A stretch of 62,000 bases of DNA from Acanthaster planci (GCF_001949145.1 NW_019091576.1:279181-341180); one strand, 5' to 3'. Shown: positions 1 to 12,112, counted from the first letter of the stretch. Program-made: numbers and translations. Notes: generated from the letters alone by a model not told the origin.

Positions 1-5
1 CTTAC

Positions 6-65
6 CATGTTGGTCGGTCCCTCTCTCTAGCTCCTGCGGTGCGGGCGCCTTGCCTCTTCGATTCT
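6..65 (-). CDS. Exon 3 of the secreted-protein gene (candidate)
   Basis: 60 nt, phase 1 in and phase 1 out. The acceptor is GATGCAG and the donor GTAAG lies at bases 1-5 of the window. An alternative acceptor (CACCGCAG) nearer the donor would give a shorter exon that ends in another phase. Confidence 0.3.
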
Positions 66-2140
66 CTGCATCGAATGATGACCAAGCATTATTTTCTGTG
101 TGTGAGCGTGTTTGGTTTTTGCCATCAAGTGGGGGAGGGGGCCGATTGAAAGAGGGTAAAGGGTTCCCATTCGACTCAGGGTTTCCCACTGACAATCGTG
201 AAGCACAAAACATACGAGAGGTCTTCAAAGCAAAAGAACAAGCGAGGAAAAACTTGGGTCCCCCTATTGCAGGCAAAGGCACACTGGTGTGAGAGTCTTT
301 ACAGTACCTTCATGGGTACCTAAATAGGAAGTACATCCGTTGCCCTTACGAGGTACTAAAAACACAACACAAGAATTTCATGAAATAAATATTTGGGATT
401 TACCCCCCCCTAAAAAAGAGGAATTTGCAAGGTGTATTGTCACAAATTAATTTTTGTTTTACATCAGGACAAATGGTTAAAATGTCAACTCAGGAAAAAC
501 AATCTGGTTCGATTCGGAAACTGCGCTTCACATACTAAATCTTTAGTTTACACTTAAACAACAGAAATACCCCCACAAGAATGTGTGAAACCCATTGATT
601 ATTTTTACTGACACGAAATGCTCACCGTGGTCGTCCACCAACTTGTATATCTCATTGCGAAGAGCCAGCCTTCTCTCCTCACCTTGAAAAAAAAGGCCAT
701 TTGTGACACATGCCGGTAAATGTCAGCTTTAGTTCGGAGACCTGTGACCCGCGGTCTTGGATGCGATGGGCACACAAAATTTGAGAGTGGGTGTTTCCTT
801 TTTAATTCTGTGGATATTAAGTCTTTTGGTCTCTAAGGAACGGTGGTTTGTGAAAGCAATTACACAAATGATGGATGAAAAACATAATGAGCAAATAACA
901 CTAAATAAAAAAAAGAAAACTGCATAATACATCAATGATTCGTTGTGAAATGACTTTTGTTTTTAAGATTTTAGACAAGTGAAAAGATAAATTTTTAACT
1001 TCCTTTGTGTTAACCCAGAACGAATAAATACTGCATATGATACTGTTTGCCATAAATTTGCACAATTATGGTGAGCAGGCGCCCTAGATCGTCTCTTGAT
1101 CTACGCAGCGAGTAATGGACCTTATTCACGCAGACGCCATTTAAGATCTTATGCCTGAATCAGTCCGATGAATTGCGAACTGTCGTTTAGGATGGCACCA
1201 GCCTGTTTTCTGATTTGCATGCGTCGCAAGCCTCCCTTGCGGTATTTTCCAAACTTTGCTGCAAACACTAAGCCACAGTTTCGTAGTTTTTATTCACAAA
1301 TATGAAATTAATCATCAGAGTATAGGCAGATACTATTTTGCTGTGAACATCTCATGTTATTACTTTCATTTATACTCTCAAAGTTTGAAATGAAGAGTTA
1401 ACCTCGTTTTCGATTTCAATATAGCCGACCCATGAATAAAGTCTCTTCCCTGACAAGATCGTGAATAAAGTAAAACAATTGCTTTATTTCGAAACTTCTT
1501 TGATTTACTTAGGTCTCATGAAAATGTTTGATAAAAATATAAACTGAAGTTGTGAAAAAACAACACTCGAAATGGAAAAGTTTTGAGTAGGTTTTGGCAT
1601 TTTATCACGTCGTGAAAACAATGACAAAATAAACTCCCATTTCTCGAATGCATTAGTTGCGCCCAGAAAAAATGATCTAATTCCGTGTAAAAAAAAATAG
1701 GTAAAAAATAAATAGGGATAGGTTGTACAGCTTTAACCACTGGAATCCGAAAAGTCTGCTATCTTCAAAAGGGCTGGGTATGTCGGTTAGACGAAAAAAG
1801 ATACTTTGGAACTGACGTGTGCGTGTACATGTATATAGAGGGTTAGCAGAGCTGCCATCTTACAGGCCAATGCTTTTTGGTTCCACAGGGTATGCACAGA
1901 GGAGGTTTCACTGTAGAACAAAAGGAACTGCCCTTCATGATGGCTACCATGCAAAGCCTCTAATATTGACCCCGCTGAGGTATGATTCAGAATCTCGTAA
2001 CTGCAGGAGGTTTTCGGATGGGCGCAACAGGCTCGAAACTGTTGCAAAAGAATCGAATGCTTACCTGATAGCTTGTTAAAGTCATACGCGCAGACACAAC
2101 CAAGGCATATCAGCAAAATAAGAGTGGTGTAACCCTCCAT
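6..2140 (-). CDS. Small secreted/type I membrane protein gene, 5' part (3 exons, runs off left edge)
   Basis: Three minus-strand exons join in one frame: 2140-2065, 682-626 and 65-6. Exon 1 starts at an ATG in good context (CAACCATGG) and encodes a classic signal peptide: MEGYTTL, then a hydrophobic ILLICLGCVCA core, then YDFNKLS. It ends at a strong GTAAGC donor in phase 1. Exon 2 (57 nt) follows a long pyrimidine run and CAAG, encodes EERRLALRNEIYKLVDDH and ends at GTGAGC, again phase 1. Exon 3 (60 nt) encodes NRRGKAPAPQELERGTDQH and ends at GTAAG on the window edge, also phase 1. All junctions stay open. I do not recognise the family; the charged helical exon 2 and the short exons would suit a peptide precursor or the N-terminus of a larger secreted protein. 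A pyrimidine-rich acceptor just upstream of the ATG suggests a 5' UTR intron. Exon 1 is the firmest part and exon 3 the weakest. Confidence 0.45.
626..682 (-). CDS. Exon 2 of the secreted-protein gene
   Basis: 57 nt, phase 1 in and phase 1 out. The acceptor is a T-run followed by CAAG and the donor is GTGAGC. The peptide is charged and likely helical (EERRLALRNEIYKLVDDH). Confidence 0.42.
1837..1961. repeat. Palindromic MITE-like element, family A, copy 1
   Basis: About 125 bp with imperfect terminal inverted repeats: AGAGGGTTAGCAGAGCTGCC on the left, and a right end ending ACCATGCAAAGCCTCT. Two further copies lie at 46060-46180 and 56855-56975 and share the internal part around GGGTATGCACA. 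It sits in intron 1 of the secreted-protein gene. Confidence 0.75.
2065..2140 (-). CDS. Signal-peptide exon of the secreted-protein gene
   Basis: Coding exon 1, 76 nt, ends in phase 1. It has a hydrophobic core and a likely signal-peptidase site after CVCA. The donor is CAG|GTAAGC on the minus strand. Confidence 0.5.
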
Positions 2141-2904
2141 GGTTGCTGCAGTAGACTGAGAATATGAGAAACAAAGAAGAAGGCAATCTGTATTCAAACA
2201 AGCTTCCGGGAGACCATCCCCAAGCTTGAAGCCAGGGGCCATGCAAAGTGCATCATATTATACTTTAGCTCCATGGTCACCTCTAGAAGTTAGCAGAGCT
2301 GGACATGACCACCATGTTCGATCCGTAAGGGGTGGAAGTACAACGACAGGTTACAACTTCCAAAACCTTGTATTATTATTAGTTAGTATTATATTAAGTA
2401 ACACGGAGATACCATGAAAGACGACTATGTACTGGCATTTGCAAACTCACATGAGAGCTTCGAACTTCCTTAATCCTTCAGGGCTAGGTTGACGTTGTTC
2501 CTATCGATGCCAAGTCAGCAGATCGGATGCGTGTTTGGCGTACACGTATACTAGTCTTAACGGCACAGTTGCCTCACGTACGGCACTGCAGTGCAGGTAA
2601 ACGGGCCAATTTGACCCAACAAATCGACCCTTAATTCTTTTCGCTTGGCAGGCAACCTTTACACTCAAACAAACCGAGAACAGACGAACCCTAAAAAGCC
2701 CTTCTGCCTAACAGCAAGATATACACTTGGAAAAAATGCAAAATACTTCATCTTTGTTGTCTGCAATACAATAGCACGAAAATGTCGGCGGCCTCCAATA
2801 ATCCCTGCTTGTCTTGTTGTGTCTGAAACGCGCCAATAACTACACTGTTGCATGGCTCGTCTGTGCCCTACATTAAACACCTCTTTATCCTTCAGCTACC
2901 ATAT

Positions 2905-3081
2905 GCAGCAAGGTATGAGACGGAGAGAACCCCCCCCCTGCTTTGTGTTGGTCATTATCTCGCAGGAATCTGGGGAATTCCTTTCAGACATCTTGGCGGG
3001 GATGTGTTAAGTAACAATAGTCTGGAATGTGTATAAGGATTGGACATGTTGGGGGGGTACCCCTCGGTCTCATTTCTTGCT
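2905..3081. repeat. Fold-back element, family G, copy 1
   Basis: About 177 bp. The ends are inverted repeats: AGCAAGGTATGAGACGGAG on the left and, on the right, CTCGGTCTCATTTCTTGCT. Homopolymer C and G runs lie just inside each end. The interior (AACAATAGTCTGGAATGTGT) matches copy 2 at 6155-6328 in the opposite orientation. Confidence 0.75.
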
Positions 3082-6000
3082 GGGTATATCAGCTACTGTT
3101 GTTTTCCCGGCCAATTTCGGAAAATGTGTAAAGGAATTAGCAATGGCAGCATTCGTTTTTAAGCGAAATGGAACGAACATTCGAACCCAGTTTCTATTTA
3201 ACAAAAACAAATTCTGTTTCAGTGCGGGTGCATTGCGTCGTCTAAAGTCAGCGTTCAGTTTTCGATGTTGTACAGGTTTAGAATGTTAACATTCATGTCG
3301 TTTGTGCGAAATCGAAAGTACCTCTGGAATCCTGCATTCATCTTAATTTGAACTCAATCTATTTCGCAAACTGTGCAGGCAGTTTTGCGCGGTGTGTGTT
3401 TAAAGTATGCCTGATCAAGAATTGGAATTTGTTTTTGTGCTAACAGAAGTTATATTAAGAAGTTTTTAGTTAAATGGTTAAATGTTTGAATATTCATGAC
3501 TACAATAGCGCTTTCCTGTTTTTATAAACATGCCGACTATTGTACGAATCCTACACAAACACCGACGCTCAGGTTTCCTTCTTGTACTATGTTTTAGCCA
3601 CAGTCAAATAAAACTTCACCCGTGGCCTTCCTGCAATGGCTGAACGGGAAAACACAGGAAAATCATAGACTTTAATTGGTGTATACAGTTTGATAACAAA
3701 CACGCCATAATCCTTCATGGGTAACTTCACCTTCATTATCTCTGTATTCATTATCAAAGCGGTATCATGATTTCTGTGACCCTGTATATTTCTTATCAAA
3801 CTGAACGCAAATTTTGTGAATTCAACTTACAGCAAATGAAAATGAAAACTCATAACCCGACAGTTTACGGTAAAAGACAGATTTTTTTGGTGAATAAGAT
3901 TACCCATTGATCACAATTGGCAAAGAATACGTCAAATCGAAATCCTAATCACTTATTTGTAACCCCTTAAATGAAGTAAAACTTATATGTAACCTCTAAA
4001 AACGAAGTCCAATGCTCGTATTGCGAATATGAAACCAGGGTTTAAGTCGTTTTCAAAATCCACGCCAAATTGAAGTTTTATTTTACAAATTGAACAGCGC
4101 ATTTTCCGAAATTGGCCAAGAACACCTACAGAGCGTTGACATCAGTTCTCAGCATCAATTTATTTTATCCATTTCAACTTCTCTTATTCTGACCGTCATG
4201 CGATGCTGGAGTTAAGATGATCCCTTGGGCAAGGCGCCAGTCTGTCTGTTGTGATTTGCAATCCACCAGACAGCAAAGTGAATCAATCTTGATCCAACAG
4301 TTTGTGTAGTCTTCATTCAAGGCACGAATGACATTCCAGATAGCAGTACCAGGTAAGAAGTAACACGTAAAAGGCAATTTTGATTGGCGAAGCCACGACC
4401 AGCTTTACTATATCATATAGAATATACTTCTATTTTTCTTTCCACATTTCTGCCGATTTGGTAGAGAAATTGTTTTGAACAATGCATTACATGTTGTGGA
4501 TATAATCCAATGAATGCAGAATTTCCCTGAAACATTTTTGCCGTCACACTCACTCGCAAGGAGGGCGAAGGGGAACGTTGATATCTTGCAACGAATCACT
4601 GGTTGAGCATTTCTGCGCAAGCATGGAATGATGATACCCAATCAACATGGACTAGTTACGCGTGCGCGTGCTGCGCGCCGAGTTAATGCGCACGAAGTGG
4701 CGGCATTTGAATGTTTGCATAACTAACCGCGCCGCCTGCCGCAGCGCTTATAACTTAAATAAACACGGAGTAGCTCCCTACTCACACTGGTGTCTTTTTT
4801 TCATGTTTGAATGGCATCGCCGCACGCAATGATGTTTTTGTGCTACTGGATGGGTATCCACGGTGTCGAACGCCGAAGGCTAATTTATGAGATGTCAAAA
4901 CGTCCATTTTGAAAGTGGTTGGTAGTTATAGCCATATCCAGGGACTGAACCCATGCATTCCAAAAGAACAATGAGTTTGAACCAGCAGTTCGTCTTGTGG
5001 CTGAGAATTCTGGTTGTCCATTACAACAAAGACCCACAAGGCATGATATGCTCTAGACGTTGTGAATGGAATTTCAAATTCTGGCTAGCTGGACCAAATG
5101 GCAGTAAACAATAAAACAGTTGAACAGTTTGTTTCAACTTCCAACTACACCGCGGTGGTTTGATGCGATGTATGAGTTATACACTTGTTTTGTTTACACA
5201 CGTCGATAACAGATTGATTTCCAAGGAAAATGTTTTCCGATTGTCCCTCCGAAAGAGTTTGTATGCATCACCGTACAAATTCGTAAATTTGCAGATCTGG
5301 AAATTAGGAAAAGACCAAATGAGAATAAGTGTATCGATCTTTATTCGTTGTACGCCCGACGTTTCTCCCAGTCCTGAAAAAGAAAACCTGACCGAAAACT
5401 ACAAAAATCAAAACAGTTTTCACTACAACAAGCACCACTACCGAGCTCGAACCGGCAGGGTGCATTACAAATAGGCCTACATCCCTTTGGTACTTTAGCA
5501 AAATGCTGATCCCCTACAAGCGAACCTATGACAGAATCGACGACCAACACGTCGATCTATACGCCCGAGGATAACTGCAAAAACACAGGACTCGTTCAAC
5601 AGAATGCCAGACTGATCGGTCTTTGAAATATAATAGCCCATAAAGTCAGTAACCCTATTCAGTCGCTTCGTATCTGAAATAAATTGTCTCACGACAATAA
5701 ATACTTCGTTGCACGCTGCGTCTTTACCAAACTAAAAACAGGTCTGTAGTGAATTGCAAAGATCAATGCCGTCAGGTAATCAACCTTGACGGTATCGTGG
5801 CTGCAGTAAATCACGAATTGCCAAGTGTGGAAGCAAAATCCCATTTTGCTTTTGAACTCACTGAACAATGCAAAATACACTCACGCATGCCAAACGAACA
5901 ATACACTGCATGCATATTTGTGCGGAGTTCTTCCCAACTGTCTCTTCGTAAAAAAAGAATTACAGTCGCTGTGCGGTAATTTGGAAAGTCAATCTGTCAC

Positions 6001-6154
6001 AAGACTTGCTTGGGATGTTTGGAACGGAATTTATAGACCTGAGGCTAGAGGGACCCGATATCGGTGGTAAACAAGAAAATGGCGGACAGAGGAAATGTAC
6101 CCGTGATTTGCTTACATACTTTCACAGGAGTTTCCAAGCTCCATCGAATATACA

Positions 6155-6328
6155 AGGCAAGATATAGGACGGAGGGGTACCCCCTTACCTGTCCAATCCC
6201 TATACGCACTCTAGACTATTGTTACCTAAACACATCCCCCTAGAAGTCTGTAAAGAAATCCTGAGATTCCGATCAAACAATGACCAACACAAAGGGGGGG
6301 GGGTTCTCTCCGTCCCATATCTCGCTTC
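6155..6328. repeat. Fold-back element, family G, copy 2
   Basis: About 174 bp, inverted relative to copy 1. The termini are GATATAGGACGGAG and CTCCGTCCCATATC, with C and G runs just inside. The interior holds ACTCTAGACTATTGTTACC, the complement of the copy 1 interior. Confidence 0.75.
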
Positions 6329-6337
6329 AAATGTCAT

Positions 6338-6447
6338 CTAAAGCAAAACAAACAAACAAACAAACACCCCAACAACCCAACAAACAAACAAATAACTAAA
6401 CACAAAAACAACCCAACAAACAAACAAAAACAAAACAACAGCAGCAG
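6338..6447. repeat. A-rich (AAAC/AAC)n microsatellite
   Basis: About 110 bp of interrupted CAAACAAACA and CAACCCAACA units ending in CAACAGCAGCAGC. It follows family G copy 2 almost directly. Confidence 0.85.
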
Positions 6448-6610
6448 CAAAACAAAATCCCGGTTTTCCGAGTCCCGTGGAGAGGTATTGGTTGAAATTG
6501 ATTATGGAGGGCAGTTTTGGATAAACACCTGCATTCTTTTGCAATCATGAAGTTTGCAACTTTGGCGATGCTAAAAAGGTAAAATCAGAGTAAAAGTGAT
6601 GATATTCAAC

Positions 6611-6750
6611 GGGAGACTTTAAGACACTGGGTGGCAAAAAACATACCGGTCTTTGTATCAGTTCTGATCATGTGCGCGTTGTTCTGAGCACGCACAATAT
6701 CTTAAAAAAGGACCGGTATGTCTGTTGCCATCAGCGTCTCAAAGTCTCTC
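6611..6750. repeat. Palindromic MITE-like element, family B, copy 1
   Basis: About 140 bp. The left end GGGAGACTTTAAGACACTGG is the near complement of the right end CAGCGTCTCAAAGTCTCTC. Both arms carry ACATACCGGTC (GACCGGTATGT on the right). A second copy is at 31023-31180 inside the receptor kinase gene. Confidence 0.8.
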
Positions 6751-7087
6751 GTTGTCGAGTGTTTCGCGGCCCTTCTGAAGCTTGACGATAAAATGACCTT
6801 GAAAGCATGGTCACAAGTAACTAGTTACTAGAATCCGTAAGCAAATTGTCTGGAAAACAGGGCTGCCCTGAAATTTAATCCCCGCTGTGCTTTGTGAGGA
6901 ATGGTATTCCTTGCAATTATGATTGGATAGGCCTATGCAGTGCCTCAGTTGAAACTCGCAGCTGAATGAAGACTTGAATTTGACAGTGATGCGACGGCCA
7001 CATCGGCAATCTACAGACAAAACGCGATGTTTTAGTTGTATCTACCATTCAAAGCAACGCAACAAAAGTGAGGCTAGATGAAAAAAA

Positions 7088-7192
7088 TAGTCCGTTCCCT
7101 TTTGTCAATAAGTGAAGTTGTATTACCATTGCCAACGGGTCTATGAAGAACAAGACAAATATGGCAGCATTATGATAAAGGTCTATTGGAGG
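7088..7192. repeat. Family D element fragment
   Basis: About 105 bp sharing CCGTTCCCTTTTGTCAATA, GAACAAGACAAATATGGCAG and a GATAAAGGTCTATTGG end with the fuller copy at 49528-49714. The left terminal repeat is missing or too diverged to see. Confidence 0.6.
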
Positions 7193-7439
7193 TTATAAAA
7201 TGATTTCAACCACTCATTGGTCTACATGATCATCCAAAGCTAAGAGGGGGCGAATGCACTCTTGATCGGGACTAAACCACCTTCAAGCCACGTAGTGCAT
7301 TTGGGGTGCATAAAATACAGACTGTATTTATTTCAGTTTTATATTTATTTTTATTTCGGGGCTAACCATTTTCAAAGGAAGCCGCAGGACTGGCTCGTCA
7401 AGCACCCAGCTACAACACTGTCAACCCAAAGGCATGACA

Positions 7440-7580
7440 GGACGCCTGAACACTCGAGGCCCATTCTACACACGTGGTCGTACAAGCGTGACATACACTG
7501 TGTGGACCTCTGCACAAAGGAAGTCCACATAATGTAGAGTATGATGACGTTGTGTGGACTCACACAGGTCCACACAATTT
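7440..7580. repeat. Cluster of inverted GTCCACAC motifs
   Basis: Repeated TGTGTGGACCT and its complement AGGTCCACACA occur several times within 140 bp and can form nested hairpins. No second copy is seen in the window, so it may be a single fold-back element. Confidence 0.5.
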
Positions 7581-8186
7581 TAACCTCTCAGAAAAACCGT
7601 TTCAGAGGCATTTTTGGGTCAAGGTCATCTGTGGCAAAATGAAGAGGACCAGTCTAGGAAATCACCATTAAAATGCAGCTCGAAGGAGTTATCCCAGTTT
7701 GGAGAAAAAGCAGCATTTTCCTCAAGTTTCCTCAGCCACAAGAGAATAAATTAATGTCCACACTTTGTTTGTAAAACAGGTATGGGTGAACGAAAGGGTC
7801 AGCTGGGGATGCGTTTTGGCGGTCATAATAAAAGAGAGGACCGGTCGTTCTTCGCGGGAGATTTTCACGTGATGATCTTGCAGTCAAATCCTCGAAGCGG
7901 TTTATAAAATTTATCGGACAGAAACAACGAAACCGACTCTAGGTTATGACCGGTAAACTAAATACACTCATTCCTGATCATGACTGCTTTCGATTTGCAG
8001 CTTTGCGGCCTTTCTGCTCAACGGTTATGATTGGCTGGGATGCAGTGTCAAAAAATCTCAAACCACACACATAAAAGAACGTTTTTCTAGCATGTTACGG
8101 TGAACATAGCCAAGATTTGAAAGGGCCTCCTTTCAAAACTTTCACAGTGAAAAGAATTTCATCCATTTTGTAAATGAAAGAAAAGG

Positions 8187-8274
8187 AAAAAACAAACAAC
8201 AAACAAACACGCACACAAAAAACCCTAAAAACAAACAAACAAACAAACAGAACAAACAAACAAACAAATATTAA
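8187..8274. repeat. (AAAC)n microsatellite
   Basis: About 90 bp of interrupted AAAC/CAAA units in A-rich DNA. Confidence 0.85.
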
Positions 8275-9199
8275 GCTTAAACACTTAAAGCCCGAATTAC
8301 TGCCTCCCTCTCGTTAAGGTTTACGAATGCGTTTTCTCATTCTCACCCCTCTCTCTCATTCAGGGGAGACTGCCACGGCACGTGAGCAGCCAGAGTGTGC
8401 GTTGTGTGTCCAGGTAGACAGGTGCGCCTTGAGTAAAGGCCCAAGTGACAATGAAGCCTTCTTAATGCACAAAATGATGGCTGATAGGATCGCACTCTCG
8501 TGACAGTCGACGATTAGACGTGAGTGAAACCATCACTGGGACCTTCTGTCGCGAACTACAGACCCCCTCCTCAGCAGTGGACGTACCAAGATACCAACAC
8601 CAATGGGCACAAATGAGTAAAACAGTTCCAGCCATTCATTTCAAACTGATCGCTTAAACTGCTGCTTCAATAACCGGTAAGAGATCAGGCTCGGATGGAG
8701 TGACAAAAGAAGGAAAAACAAAAATAGGGAACATAATTTTAAAATATCAATAAAAAAAGGAAGGTAAAACAACATAGTATTCCACAGATTCTTAATATGT
8801 GTACAAGGTGAGTGTTAATACAAATAGGAGTCTTTAGTCCGCAAAAATGAGACTTTAAAAAAGAAAATCTACGGCCTAATCCCCGAGGAAAAGTCCTGGA
8901 TTCGCCCGTGAAGACTGTGGTTGAGAAAAGGGTGATAACCTCAAATACATTAGCACTTTGTAGCATCGCCTTGTATTAGTGTTGACTAATACAAGAGCAT
9001 TTAAAGCAATTCATGCGCTGAAAACAATCAAATTTTGGCACACAACGCCTTGTATCCATTTTGAATCCTAAATGGTTGCACAACGTTTATTAAAATCATT
9101 AATCGTTTTCTGGTAATGACACCAAGGATTCCTGAAAAGCGACCTCGACAACAAAAAAAACCCAAAACCTGTAGAGAGGACACTATGAGAAGCAATCAC

Positions 9200-9345
9200 A
9201 CTTTAAGAGGTGGGAGGAAACCCCCATGTAGAGGAATATTCCAGGTAAAACTCACGGAATACGATAGGGACTAAAAACCCAATCCACAGAGTTGGAATGC
9301 GAGGAACGAACCACTGCACCGACCTCGCTTCTCGTGCACTCTCCA
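9200..9345 (-). repeat. SINE-like fragment with tRNA-like head (candidate)
   Basis: On the minus strand, GAGGTCGGTGCAGTGGTTCG and GTTCCTCGCATTCCAACTC resemble the head of tRNA-derived SINEs seen in marine invertebrates, followed downstream by GGGGGTTTCCTCCCACC. The B-box-like part is degraded. This rests on remembered resemblance, not on a second copy in the window. Confidence 0.35.
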
Positions 9346-9711
9346 CCCAAAACCTCTAACCAATCGTAATCATTCACAGTGTCATATTCAGAAAGGTACA
9401 CGTATGACGACAACAATACCGTGCAGGTTCAATAAAAGTGGGCGGATCATCACAGAGATGTCAACTTTACAACATGGTGTTGCGTGGTCGTTATGAAACA
9501 CGCCCCATTAATTCTCCCCTCTGTTGAGAGACTCAGTCGTGTGGGTCAAATGGTGAAAATGTTTTAGCGACTAGGAAATAAAGAAACTCCAGAACAGCAG
9601 AGCGCCATCCAATGACAGTTTTAAAATACATAGAGACACTTTTCGATCCTAAATTTTAGCCAGATTACTTTAGGCCCTACCACGAGGGCGTAAAATATAT
9701 AGCTACTGTAA

Positions 9712-9725
9712 CCACTTGAGGGCGC
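9712..9725 (+). promoter_or_regulatory. CTCF-like motif
   Basis: CCACTTGAGGGCGC matches the bilaterian CTCF core (CCASYAGRGGGCRS) at 13 of 14 positions. Binding is inferred. Confidence 0.4.
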
Positions 9726-9969
9726 TCTACATGTACGTGCTTTCTAGATGATAATCCGACTTTATAGCGCCTTTCATATGTAAAAACCCCTTTCGGGTAC
9801 ACACGTAATGTACGGCAGGCACTCTACGATGAACATTAAGCACGTACTTGTACAGTACAAGTTTTCGTTCTTCCTCTTAATTAAAGGCCATCCGTTCACA
9901 AAAGGGTAAACACATACGGATGAAACTGGGGACTGACATAGAAAAATTTACCGAAATTGACAAAGGCCC

Positions 9970-10202
9970 TCAGTTCAGTGGTAAAATTCTTGAAAGCTCA
10001 AGGTCGTCTACGAGACTCTGCCTGAAGTTGGCATGCTCTCCTGTGCCACGGAAAGCTTCCTGAGCTCGCAAAGTGTTTGAGTGATCGACTGATCCATCAT
10101 CCTTGGGTGCAAGTTTGCTATGTGTAGCTCGGACAACAGCATTCACCTCACTCAGGATTTTGCTCAGGATTTCCAGCCCTCTTGAAAGATCAAGCACAAT
10201 AC
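9970..10202 (-). CDS. Possible alternative last exon of the zinc-finger gene
   Basis: An open frame of 77 codons including the stop, with natural-looking composition: GLEILSKILSEVNAVVRA looks like an amphipathic helix, followed by polar sequence and ending LELSRILPLN. An acceptor (CTCTGCAG) starts it in phase 1. The zinc-finger exon has a weak phase-1 donor (CTTG|GTACAA, last exon base 10457) just before its own stop, so splicing would swap five C-terminal residues for this tail. The acceptor has a poor pyrimidine tract. Alternatives are a chance ORF in the 3' UTR or an exon of another gene. Function unknown. Confidence 0.25.
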
Positions 10203-10442
10203 CTGCAGAGTTCTGATGATCATTCGGGTCTGCTCTCAAATCCGTTGAACAATCCACTCGCTATACATTGTTAACTGAATCACTTTTTAAGAATTGTTTC
10301 CACCCGGGTTGACTCTTAATGCTGATGTAATCCTGAAGTTTTTGTGGTATTGATTCCGAATGGGGACTGCGAAGCATTAAGGTCTGCACTGAGACCAAGG
10401 AACTGATTTGTTAAACATGGATCTTCTGTGTTGGTAGTTTCA

Positions 10443-12112
10443 TTATCTGTTTGTACCAAGGAGACCTCCAGGGACAAGTCCAAGACCAGGGCTATTACCC
10501 CCGGAGTGAATCCTTAATATGTGAGCCTTTAAGTTGCTTCCATCAGCGAAAGTTTTCCCACACGCTCGGCACACGTAGGGTCTTTCATTTGTGTGGGTAC
10601 GCTCATGGGCACGGAGGGTGCTTCCCTGTTTGAAAGCCTTAGTGCACATCTCACATTTGAATGGTTTCTCATCAGTGTGGATGAGCTCGTGAGTTCTCAG
10701 ATTGCCTCTGGCAGAGAAGGCCTTTCCGCAGACTTTGCAGATATGCGCCTTCTCCTTGGTATGGGTGCGGATGTGCGCCTTTAGGGTGCTGCTCTGGGTG
10801 AAAGCCCTGTCGCAGATTTTGCAGGTGTAGGGCTTCTTATTTAGGTGGATGCGCTCGTGAACACAAAGGGTGCTGCGCTGGGTGAAGCCCCGTCCGCAGT
10901 GCTTGCAAACGTAGAGGGTGTCCATGGAGTGGGTCCCCATGTGAGCCTTCAGGTGGCTGCTCTGGGTGAAGGCTTTTCCGCACTCCTTGCAGACGTAGGG
11001 TCGCTCATTGGTATGAGTGCGCTCGTGGCTGATGAGGTTCCCACTAGAGGCAAAGGGCTTGCTGCAGTGCCGGCAGACATAGGGCTTTTCGTTCGTGTGG
11101 AGTCGCTCGTGCTTCTTGAGGCTGCTCAGGTTAATGAAGCTCTTGCCGCACTCCGCGCAGACGTTGGGATTGTCCTGGTTGTGGATCCGCTCGTGGCGGC
11201 GGAGGTTTGCCACATCGGCGAAGGCTCTGCTGCACTTACTGCACACGTGGGGTTTAAGGTTGGTGTGGATGATTTTGTGCCTGTTGAGATGGCTACCTTG
11301 CCTAAAGCGTTTCCCACAAAACTCACAGCCATAAGGCTTATCATTGATGTGGATTCTCTCGTGACTGATGAGGGTACCGCTGGCAGCAAATGCCTTTCCA
11401 CAGTGTCTGCAGACAAATGGCTTCTGCTTGGTGTGGAGTCGCAGGTGGGTTTTGAGGTAGGCAGCGGCGGCAAATGACTTGTCGCAGTACTCACAGGCGT
11501 AGATCTTGCCGTCGGTGTGCAGCCTGGTGTGTTTCTTGAGGCTGCTTGGGTTCTGGAAGAGCTTGTGGCAATGCTGGCACTGGTAGGCCTTAGCCACGTT
11601 GTGGACCTGCTGGTGCTGCTCCAGGTCTTCCTTGGTAGTGAAAGCCCGGGTACACTTGTCGCAGACAATGATAGGCTGCCCAGGCTGGCTGTCCACAGCG
11701 ACCTGCCTGAACATTGGTGGCCCAAGTCGGTCCAGCAACTTGTTTGAGATCTCTGACCTCTGACCCTTGACCTCTGATTTACTAACTTCGGGTGTGTGAA
11801 TTGAGAGATTGCTCCACGATTCTATGTTACCATCACCATTCATTAGAGAGGGTTGAAGTAGTTCTTCAGTGTTTCTCTGACCTCTGTTTGAGCAGTTTAA
11901 GCTAGCAGAGGCAGAAACAAGGTTCAGGCTAGGATCCTGGTCAGCATTTGGGGTAGGCTGATACGGAGTCTGGCCAGATGGTTCTGTGGTATCTGGTGGC
12001 AAGTCAACCTGCATCTCCAAGTTGATCCCATGTCTGTATTTGAGATGTCTGGCAAGGAAAGCAACGCTACTGAAGACGTAGGAGCAGAAGGGGCAGGGCT
12101 GATGCTCACTGT
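10443..12112 (-). CDS. Zinc-finger gene, coding exon 3 (all fingers)
   Basis: 1670 nt from the acceptor CTAAACTTGCAG to the stop TAA. It encodes the isolated finger (CPFCSYVF...HLKYRH), the linker and all 14 array fingers. Several long frames on the opposite strand here are only shadows of the repeated finger codons. Confidence 0.93.

Larger units (their letters stand above)
2141..9969. other. Noncoding interval, no gene recognised
   Basis: About 7.8 kb with no reading frame that I can defend as an exon. It holds palindromic elements (families G, B and D), two A-rich microsatellites, a palindromic GTCCACAC cluster and a SINE-like piece, each listed separately. The rest is AT-rich unique-looking sequence in which I see nothing specific. 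Confidence 0.6.

Noticed and set aside
10845-11477. 210-codon plus-strand open frame
   Set aside because: It is the complement of the zinc-finger array; the repeated finger codons keep the opposite strand open. The same holds for 11126-11725 in another minus frame.
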